This document shows, piece by piece, positions 25,387 to 30,763 of a stretch of DNA of 45,579 bases. Source of the stretch: a virus; IMG/VR virus record IMGVR_UViG_3300030044_000035, positions 1-45,579 of that record, one strand, 5' to 3'. How positions within the stretch are numbered: the stretch's first letter is position 1; the number at the start of each line of letters is the position of its first letter. The notes beneath the pieces were generated by a model. It saw nothing but the letters and a program-made list of their open reading frames with translations, did no database searches and was not told the origin of the DNA. The translations under genes were made by a program, and so were the position numbers.

Positions 25387-25604
25387 TTCGTCATCCTTAT
25401 CATCAATGCCTTGGCAACCAATTCAGTTGCCATTGGCAAGCCTTTAGCGGCTTCTTCCTCTACTCGCTTGATCCACCAGAGCCGCGTTTCGGGGTCCCAG
25501 TGGTTATATGTATTTTTGTTCGATATCCATTTCTTGTTTTCCAGTGCGAGTAGGGTAAGTGCCATATCGTAGTAGTGGGTCTTCGGTAATTCCGTTTTGG
25601 CCAT
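25383..25604 (-). CDS. Small hypothetical protein
   Basis: A 73-residue protein that starts at 25604 behind AAGGAGCAAGAA, directly after the stop of glycine-rich mini-gene B. YYDMALTLLALENKKWISNK and TRLWWIKRVEEEAAKGLPMA suggest a helical protein. Not recognised. Confidence 0.75.
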   Translation of the reverse strand: MAKTELPKTHYYDMALTLLALENKKWISNKNTYNHWDPETRLWWIKRVEEEAAKGLPMATELVAKALMIRMTK

Positions 25605-25614
25605 TTCTTGCTCC

Positions 25615-25833
25615 TTAATTGTCGTAACCTCTACCATGGCCGTCGCCGTCGCCGTAGCCGTTGTTGCCGTCGCCGCCTACGCCGCCGCCGCTGCCGCCGC
25701 CGTCGCCGTAGCCGCTGACGCCGTAGCCGCTGCCGTTGCCGTGGTAGCTGCCGTAGCCGTCGCCATCCAACGTCATTAATATCCCGTCGTCTAGCCCCAA
25801 TAGACGACGGGTTAGTTTAAAGAGGGTATCCAT
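25615..25833 (-). CDS. Glycine-rich mini-protein B
   Basis: A 72-residue protein with an excellent AGGAGG site five bases before the ATG, which makes this the clearest evidence that the glycine-rich frame is translated. FKLTRRLLGLDDGILMTLDG precedes about 45 residues of Gly/Tyr/Asp/Ser repeats (GYG, GDG, GSG). The hairpin 25783-25793/25801-25811 encodes RRLLGLDD. It sits between an 83-residue unknown and the 73-residue gene, and its TAA runs into AAGGAG. Function unknown. Confidence 0.7.
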   Translation of the reverse strand: MDTLFKLTRRLLGLDDGILMTLDGDGYGSYHGNGSGYGVSGYGDGGGSGGGVGGDGNNGYGDGDGHGRGYDN

Positions 25834-25834
25834 C

Positions 25835-26086
25835 TCATCCTCCTAGCCGCATCACCAATGTCTGCATCCGCACCTCGTTGATGAATGGGGTATTCATGCC
25901 GTTCTTCATGCGCCGATAGAAGGCTTTCCGTTGGCTGGTGTTCATCGTCAGAATCTGTGCCGCTTGTGTTGCAAATTGGTCGGTTCCATTGCGCATTCGA
26001 TGGAGGGCATTCTTCATGGCTGTGTAGCCTGGGTCTCTTGTCGGGTCCATATCGGTAAATTCATCAAGTATGATCGGCGATTTCAC
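25835..26086 (-). CDS. Small hypothetical protein, GTG start
   Basis: An 83-residue protein that starts at GTG (26086) behind AAGGGGTGCTGC, overlapping the DUF3150 gene by 23 bp. MKNALHRMRNGTDQFATQAA and MNTSQRKAFYRRMKNGMNTP are basic and helical. Not recognised. It follows DUF3150 and precedes mini-gene B. Confidence 0.65.
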   Translation of the reverse strand: MKSPIILDEFTDMDPTRDPGYTAMKNALHRMRNGTDQFATQAAQILTMNTSQRKAFYRRMKNGMNTPFINEVRMQTLVMRLGG

Positions 26087-26900
26087 GCAGCACCCCTTCT
26101 GCAGCCAGCGCCACGTCGTTGCGCATTCGTGCGCTTTTGCGTAGATAATGTGGCGAAGTTGAGTTGACGACTAAGGACACCTTTTTGCAGACTTCGTTTA
26201 ATGCAGGATCGTTCGTGATATTCAGCTTTGGCAGCATACTGATCAAGTCCTTCACGTTGTCGATGATGCTGTCACGAAAGATTGGCTTGTCCTTGATCAT
26301 CATGGTGTACAGCTTGCCGATTACATCGTTGAGCCGTACCCAGCACTCTTTGACTGCGCCGGCTTGACGTTCCGCTACGGCTTCGTTGATGCTCGCTTTG
26401 ATCTCAGCTAGAGCTTCGTCCCCCACATCGACGCGAAAGTCCTTAGCGTCAGGGACTGGTTGAAATGCCACGCGGATATCAAAGCGGTCGCGTATGTCGC
26501 TGATAGGGGGATAATCGTTGGCATCGTACATGGTGCCCAGGCGCTGCCGAGCATCGGCAACGAGTTGGGGGTAGGAAGCCTCAAATGTACGAGCATAGGA
26601 CGCATATTCATCTTTTAGTTTCCTCATAGTTGCGGTGTAGTCCATGTACGCCTTGGCTGGTAGTAGCCGGTCGCCGTTGTCGCCCCATGGCAAGGTGAGG
26701 GAATAGTGATATTCCCGTACACGCCCTGCATGCTTGGTGAGCGGGTCGAGTGCTGACTTATCGATCAGCAGCTTGTTGTAGCGTCCACCTTCCTGTGCGT
26801 TGTGAGCAGCGTCCACTTCGTTGGAGACAGCGCGGTCGTGCTTGCGCGCTGTCCAAGAGCGAATGTTGAGATTTGCTATCATGGCTTGGTTTTGTAGCAT
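26064..26900 (-). CDS. DUF3150-like protein of the MoxR/VWA module
   Basis: A 278-residue protein starting at 26900 behind AAGGAGAAAGAC. The frame stays open upstream through Ala/Thr codons, but that is a shadow of mini-gene C. LNIRSWTARKHDRAVSNEVD, AHNAQEGGRYNKLLIDKSAL and YHYSLTLPWGDNGDRLLPAK match DUF3150-type phage proteins. A long helical middle and LPKLNITNDPALNEV follow. The family is typically encoded with MoxR ATPase and VWA genes, as here. Role is probably in the same complex; biochemical function unknown. Confidence 0.85.
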   Translation of the reverse strand: MLQNQAMIANLNIRSWTARKHDRAVSNEVDAAHNAQEGGRYNKLLIDKSALDPLTKHAGRVREYHYSLTLPWGDNGDRLLPAKAYMDYTATMRKLKDEYASYARTFEASYPQLVADARQRLGTMYDANDYPPISDIRDRFDIRVAFQPVPDAKDFRVDVGDEALAEIKASINEAVAERQAGAVKECWVRLNDVIGKLYTMMIKDKPIFRDSIIDNVKDLISMLPKLNITNDPALNEVCKKVSLVVNSTSPHYLRKSARMRNDVALAAEGVLREIADHT

Positions 26901-26913
26901 GTCTTTCTCCTTA

Positions 26914-27225
26914 TTAGTTGCCGTAGCCGTCGCCGCTGCTGCCGCCGCCGTCGCCGTCGCCGTCGCCGCTGCCGTAGCCGTCGCCGTCGCCGCCGCCGCC
27001 GTAGCCGTAGCCGTTGCCGTAGCCGCTGCCGCCGCTGCCGTAGCCGTATCCGATGTCGCTGCCGCCGCCGTAGCCGTCGCCGTCGCCGCCGCCGCCGTAG
27101 CCGTAGCCGTTGCCGTAGCCGCTGCCGCCGCTACCGTAGCCGTCGCCATCCAACGTCATTAATAGACCGTCGTCTAACCCTAATAGACGACGGGTTAGCA
27201 AGGTCAGACTAAGTGGGGCTTCCAT
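26914..27225 (-). CDS. Glycine-rich mini-protein C (long copy)
   Basis: A 103-residue protein from the ATG at 27225, which lies inside the end of the upstream gene. No clear Shine-Dalgarno, so the start is uncertain. LTRRLLGLDDGLLMTLDGDG is followed by about 70 residues of GYG/GSG/GDG repeats. These include a near-perfect 75-bp direct repeat (26971-27045 and 27067-27141, one mismatch). The hairpin 27167-27176/27184-27193 encodes the RRLLGLDD part. Its TAA-TAA runs into the DUF3150 ribosome site. Confidence 0.6.
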   Translation of the reverse strand: MEAPLSLTLLTRRLLGLDDGLLMTLDGDGYGSGGSGYGNGYGYGGGGDGDGYGGGSDIGYGYGSGGSGYGNGYGYGGGGDGDGYGSGDGDGDGGGSSGDGYGN

Positions 27226-27608
27226 TTTGACTGGTTGCAATCAACAGTAAATAGCACAGCCCGCAATAGGGGGCGAACTGTACAGATCGCGTCGAGAACT
27301 GTTTCTTTCGTTGGCCCGTTCTTCAGTTCGCCAAGTCCATTCGTCGTTCCCCACTTACGGATACAACGGGCTTTGTCGATGTACATTTCAGTCTCGGTCT
27401 GAGTGACATAGCCGACGAAGACAAAGCCACGGTCGAGTATGACGATTTTGATTTCAGGTTCGACATTCGAGATTGCAGTTGTGTGGGTTATCCCAGCATT
27501 CCATGCGCTACGTGCCTCTTCGATAATCTCATCGCTGTACTGCTCTCCGTGCCTTCCGTATTTCTTATCGAAGTAGGCTTCAAATGCTTTGTCGTGTTGA
27601 TTACTCAT
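27204..27608 (-). CDS. Hypothetical protein, DUF6948-like C terminus
   Basis: A 134-residue protein. The helical N terminus (KKYGRHGEQYSDEIIEEARS, AWNAGI) resembles small phage ead/Ea-type leaders. The C-terminal domain (VFVGYVTQTETEMYIDKARC, IRKWGTTNGLGELKNGPTKE) matches a phage family where an IRxWGT...GLGEL...GP core recurs (DUF6948-like). AAAGGAAATTGAA precedes the ATG. Function unknown. Confidence 0.7.
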   Translation of the reverse strand: MSNQHDKAFEAYFDKKYGRHGEQYSDEIIEEARSAWNAGITHTTAISNVEPEIKIVILDRGFVFVGYVTQTETEMYIDKARCIRKWGTTNGLGELKNGPTKETVLDAICTVRPLLRAVLFTVDCNQSKWKPHLV

Positions 27609-27609
27609 T

Positions 27610-27864
27610 TCAATTTCCTTTCATTCGTTGTGCCATGAACTCGGCCAAAATTCCGAGTGCGACGGCATCGCCTTTATTGGCTAGTTTCTGGCAGTGGTCT
27701 AAACTGCGCCTGTCGACCGAGTTCATGGCGTTCGTTACTTCTGTAAAGTGGTGCAGAGTTGCTGCCCATGCTCGCTTCTGCGCTTCGGATTCGAAGGGCT
27801 GCGGGCCGGGGAGTGGTCGGTTTAGGTTGATCACATCGCGATTGATGCGTTGTTGATGCCCCAT
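27610..27864 (-). CDS. Small hypothetical protein
   Basis: An 84-residue protein that starts inside the 3' end of the MoxR gene (34-bp overlap). PFESEAQKRAWAATLHHFTE and HCQKLANKGDAVALGILAEF are helical. Not recognised. A GTG closer to the MoxR stop is an alternative start. Confidence 0.65.
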   Translation of the reverse strand: MGHQQRINRDVINLNRPLPGPQPFESEAQKRAWAATLHHFTEVTNAMNSVDRRSLDHCQKLANKGDAVALGILAEFMAQRMKGN

Positions 27865-28811
27865 TTCACAAACGCCTTCGTCGCCGAAATCGTATTGTTC
27901 TGCCGGATGGCGTCACGCACGGTCACGACCTGGAACTCGATAGGCATGCGCTCTACGTAGATCATCATTCGGTCGAATGTGTCTTTCTTAGATTTCGCGC
28001 CCAGCGCAGAGCTGAGGGCGTAAAGAGTCGCCGGGGAAGTTGGTACTGGTACGCTGTCCGGGTTTAGCATGATACTGTCGATGCTGGGCAGGTCACGATA
28101 CACCTGCAGGAACGCCACGAACTCACTGGCTGCACCTTCTCCGACCGTACCTTTCAGCACTTCATACTCAGTGTCGCGGTCCATGCTGGAGCCGATATCG
28201 CTGCTCACGAACGTCCAACTGCGTGGGTTCGGCGAGCTGCGCTGTGACGGGTCAAACGCGTGCAGCAGGTTTGGCCGGAAGCGGATAAATCCGATCAACT
28301 CCGTCGGCATATTGTTCTCCAGCGCCCAGGTGCTCCAGTCATCCAGACTGACATCCAGATCGAGGTGGGTGAAGCGTAGGGCGAGCGCTGATGGCATGCG
28401 GTTGACGACTGCACGATCTGACTCGCGGTTGCCGGCACCGATGATGCGCCAGCCTCCTGGTAGGGTGTAGTCGCCAATCTTGCCGGTGAGGGTCAGCTGC
28501 ATGGCCGCTGCCTGTGTGGCCGGCGCTGCGCTATTCAACTCGTCCAGGAACAGGATGCCCTTGCCTTTGGTGGGCAGTTCCCCGTCGCGGAAGAACTTCA
28601 TGGTCTTCGTGGTGGTGTCCGGCATCGGGAAGCCCTTGATGTCGGTCGGGTCGCGCAGGGCCATACGGAAGTCGATCAGATCGAGTTTGTCTTCCTTGGC
28701 GATGGATGCCACGATGTCACTCTTGCCGACACCTGGGGGTCCCCAGATGAAGGCAGCGCGGCGTTTGGACATCAAGTGGCGTAAAGCGGTTTTAAGCTGG
28801 GTAGGGCGCAT
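27831..28811 (-). CDS. MoxR-family AAA+ ATPase
   Basis: A 326-residue protein. Walker A GPPGVGKS is at 24-31, Walker B ILFLDELN (Asp90, Glu91) follows, and GAGNRESDRAVVNRMPSALA gives sensor 1 and the Arg finger. It belongs to the MoxR/AAA_5 group that works with VWA proteins as a metal-dependent remodelling chaperone. N4-like phages carry an equivalent pair (gp24/25). GGAGATTGCC precedes the ATG. It is the first large gene downstream of the operator-controlled promoter at 29084, so it is probably expressed early. Confidence 0.93.
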   Translation of the reverse strand: MRPTQLKTALRHLMSKRRAAFIWGPPGVGKSDIVASIAKEDKLDLIDFRMALRDPTDIKGFPMPDTTTKTMKFFRDGELPTKGKGILFLDELNSAAPATQAAAMQLTLTGKIGDYTLPGGWRIIGAGNRESDRAVVNRMPSALALRFTHLDLDVSLDDWSTWALENNMPTELIGFIRFRPNLLHAFDPSQRSSPNPRSWTFVSSDIGSSMDRDTEYEVLKGTVGEGAASEFVAFLQVYRDLPSIDSIMLNPDSVPVPTSPATLYALSSALGAKSKKDTFDRMMIYVERMPIEFQVVTVRDAIRQNNTISATKAFVKWGINNASIAM

Positions 28812-28847
28812 GGCAATCTCCGGCAGGACTCATCCTGCGTTCAAGGA

Positions 28848-29003
28848 TTAAGAAGGTTTGTTGAATTTCCGGTGGTCAGGGCCAGGGACGACGATGTAAT
28901 CGTCACCGAGCTTGGTGCGCTCGGCTTTGGCTTTCATCTTGTCGCTGAAGAAGGGCGGGGAGATGGATTTGTCGTCCCGGTGTTTAATGGCAAACAGGTT
29001 CAT
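28848..29003 (-). CDS. Small hypothetical protein, first gene after the promoter
   Basis: A 51-residue basic protein (MNLFAIKHRDDKSISPPFFS, DKMKAKAERTKLGDDYIVVP) that starts behind GGAGCATCACAT. It follows the sigma70-like promoter with a ~75-base leader that contains a 7-bp stem hairpin (29039-29063). Not recognised. Confidence 0.75.
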   Translation of the reverse strand: MNLFAIKHRDDKSISPPFFSDKMKAKAERTKLGDDYIVVPGPDHRKFNKPS

Positions 29004-29083
29004 ATGTGATGCTCCGCTGTAGTTTAAGGATTGCTGGTCCTCCACACTCTTACCCGGTGGAGGTTAGGCTATCGAAGAAAGCG

Positions 29084-29112
29084 ATAATATCTAAGTTAGA
29101 TATTAGAGTCAA
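29084..29112 (-). promoter_or_regulatory. Strong sigma70 promoter with palindromic operator
   Basis: TTGACT (-35, 29112-29107) and TATTAT (-10, 29089-29084) are separated by exactly 17 bp on the minus strand. A perfect 21-bp palindrome (half-site TAATATCTAA, single G centre, 29085-29105) covers the spacer and part of the -10 box. This is the classic layout for a dimeric repressor that blocks RNA polymerase. The predicted start is near 29077. A 12-bp match to its centre recurs at 36831-36842. Confidence 0.75.
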
Positions 29113-29115
29113 GCG

Positions 29116-29325
29116 CTATTTGAAACGAATGATATTGCTTGGCAACACTTCAATCATCTGCTCCTGGTGCATGCGCCCGATCTCGCTGCGCAGTCGGTTC
29201 GCTGCGATCAGGAAGTGTGCCTCGTGGCTGCGCGCCTCACGGAATACCTTGTTTTCGAATTTGGCGTTTCGCTCGGCTGACCTCAATTGCCAGTTCAGCC
29301 AGATCAATTTCAGTTTAGTTTTCAT
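29116..29325 (-). CDS. Small hypothetical basic protein
   Basis: A 69-residue protein. The start at 29325 is inside the end of the 48-residue gene (ATGAAAACTAA overlap). MKTKLKLIWLNWQLRSAERN and FREARSHEAHFLIAANRLRS are basic and helical. Its stop lies just upstream of the promoter/operator at 29084-29112. Not recognised. Confidence 0.7.
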   Translation of the reverse strand: MKTKLKLIWLNWQLRSAERNAKFENKVFREARSHEAHFLIAANRLRSEIGRMHQEQMIEVLPSNIIRFK

Positions 29326-29461
29326 TTGGTACCAGGTCGTCGACACGTTGATCAAATTCTTCAGAGGTGATATTTTCCTCATTCGATGCCATTTCCCGGA
29401 TTTTCCGGTAGCGCTCGGCGTCGCGCATTATGTCTGGTAGTTCATGATGGATGCTGATCAT
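29315..29461 (-). CDS. Small hypothetical protein, 48 residues
   Basis: The ATG at 29461 has a textbook AAGGAGATAAGC. The protein is acidic (MISIHHELPDIMRDAERYRK, IREMASNEENITSEEFDQRV) and overlaps the start of the next gene by 11 bp. Support comes from the ribosome site and coupling, since length alone is weak. Confidence 0.7.
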   Translation of the reverse strand: MISIHHELPDIMRDAERYRKIREMASNEENITSEEFDQRVDDLVPNEN

Positions 29462-29463
29462 GC

Positions 29464-29763
29464 TTATCTCCTTGTTGCTTCGCAGTTGGTTGCGAAGCTG
29501 CGCATACGGGCTTCGTAGCCGGACAGGGTTGGCCGCATCCAGACGGGTGTGGGTGGTGGATTGACTCTGCGGTTGGCCAGGATGAATTGGCCGGTGTTGA
29601 ATCGGTTCGTGGCTTCGAGCAGCTTGCCTTCAGACACCAAACCTCGCACGGCTTCGGTTATGACCCTGTGCGATATTTTAAGTGACTTAGAGAGGGTGGC
29701 GAGGGTTATGAATCCTCCTGGCAAATCTGTCATCAGCTCAAGGATTTTGATTCGGGCTGTCAT
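29464..29763 (-). CDS. Putative winged-helix DNA-binding protein
   Basis: A 99-residue protein. TARIKILELMTDLPGGFITL, ATLSKSLKISHRVITEAVRG and LVSEGKLLEATNRFNTGQFI form a typical winged-helix fold with a recognition helix. It lies two genes before the operator-bearing promoter and is a candidate regulator of it (inference). ATGA overlap with the gene upstream. Confidence 0.75.
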   Translation of the reverse strand: MTARIKILELMTDLPGGFITLATLSKSLKISHRVITEAVRGLVSEGKLLEATNRFNTGQFILANRRVNPPPTPVWMRPTLSGYEARMRSFATNCEATRR

Positions 29764-29990
29764 GAGTATTCCCTCGTTATGGTCCTTATTACCTGCCCAC
29801 GACGGCGACGACTGCGGCTGAAATCTTCTAGTGCGTCGCGAACGCGGTGGAGAACTTCACGGTCCATGAAGTTGAGCATGCTGACCCGTACATGAGTAAG
29901 CATGTGGTGGAGAGATTCAGCCTGTTCGTCGGTGAGCATCATGTCGATGACGTAGGGTTGTGTTTGAGAGATTGCGAGGCGGTTTTGCAT
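29760..29990 (-). CDS. Small hypothetical protein
   Basis: A 76-residue protein starting at 29990 behind AAAGGAAATTAAA. The frame is open further upstream into a chimeric repeat, but no credible start lies there. QPYVIDMMLTDEQAESLHHM and MDREVLHRVRDALEDFSRSR are helical. It resembles small phage proteins of unknown function. Confidence 0.7.
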   Translation of the reverse strand: MQNRLAISQTQPYVIDMMLTDEQAESLHHMLTHVRVSMLNFMDREVLHRVRDALEDFSRSRRRRGQVIRTITREYS

Positions 29991-30042
29991 TTTAATTTCC
30001 TTTGGTTGTTGCCAGCAGCTTGATTGCTTCGGCAATTTGTTC

Positions 30043-30147
30043 GTTGTTTCGATCCTGCGGTGGCCCTTGCCCTTAGTGAGCAGGGTTAGCTTCACACCGC
30101 GTGGTGGCTTGTCGATGTAATTGAACCCGGTCGGTTCGGCCGCGAGG
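30043..30147. repeat. Chimeric duplicated segment
   Basis: 30043-30065 is a 23-bp exact copy of 30893-30915 (the LGHRRIETT codons of the primase-helicase). It is joined directly to 30066-30147, which matches 8451-8532 at 80 of 82 positions (inside the 64-residue gene). Both are in the same orientation as their sources. No functional start or complete gene remains, so it looks like a rearrangement scar between two genes. Confidence 0.8.
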
Positions 30148-30148
30148 A

Positions 30149-30514
30149 TTAGATAGAACCTGGCGCCTGCGCTCCACCTCGATCGGACAGCTTCGACTTC
30201 AAACGATAGCCTTCTAAGGGCCATATTTTATTGACGGCATTTTCTCGCGCGATCTTGCGGCCAATAATTGCATCGAAGTTTTCAGGACTTACGCACGCTG
30301 ATTCGCCGGTAACAGTGAAGCCATTGGTAAGCTTTAATGCACAAATTGTCAGCAAGTCGAATGCGTCATCGGTCGGATGCCCAAGGGCGCGCAAGGCTTC
30401 GCCAACACTGAATATGTGTTCATGCGAAATGGTGCGTTCAATATCGTCCGGCGTAATGCGCGGCGCTGTCAGCCCTTTGGCTTGAATTTCCTGCTCAATT
30501 TCTTTGTCAGACAT
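30149..30514 (-). CDS. N4 gp49/Sf6 gp66-family protein
   Basis: A 121-residue protein. ITPDDIERTISHEHIFSVGE, TICALKLTNGFTVTGESACV and NFDAIIGRKIARENAVNKIW are hallmarks of the Phage_gp49_66 family. It is a small conserved protein of many phages whose role is unknown. The start at 30514 was preferred over an upstream Met by the spacing to the ribosome site. It ends next to the chimeric repeat. Confidence 0.9.
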   Translation of the reverse strand: MSDKEIEQEIQAKGLTAPRITPDDIERTISHEHIFSVGEALRALGHPTDDAFDLLTICALKLTNGFTVTGESACVSPENFDAIIGRKIARENAVNKIWPLEGYRLKSKLSDRGGAQAPGSI

Positions 30515-30568
30515 GTGTTTCTCCTGTTGTGCTACGTTAAAATTCAATAATTGCTTTGTGGATCGCTG

Positions 30569-30763
30569 TCAACCCATGCGTAAAAATTCTGGCGAGGATC
30601 GGGATTGTGATAGGGCAGCTTGCCACGCAGCCCAGGCGTACTTTGTTGCCGCGTATTTATAATGCGGAAGCCCTGTGGCGTGGCTGACGTTCCGCTGCAG
30701 CATCAGCATGTGCGGCAGTTGGATTGCCCACGCCTCGAATTTCTTGTTTTGTGCGGAGTTCAT
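30569..30763 (-). CDS. Small hypothetical protein
   Basis: A 64-residue protein that starts at the ATG overlapping the primase-helicase TGA (30760-30763). AQNKKFEAWAIQLPHMLMLQ and YKYAATKYAWAAWQAALSQS fit a family of short phage proteins ending in a WxAWQAA helix. Function unknown. Confidence 0.75.
   Translation of the reverse strand: MNSAQNKKFEAWAIQLPHMLMLQRNVSHATGLPHYKYAATKYAWAAWQAALSQSRSSPEFLRMG

Noticed and set aside
25597-27162. Long Ala/Val-rich plus-strand frames and an Ala/Thr-rich extension of the DUF3150 gene
   Set aside because: They are shadows of the glycine-rich repeats: GNC-type repeats have few stops in any frame. They lack ribosome sites, and the DUF3150 gene has a strong site at its internal ATG.
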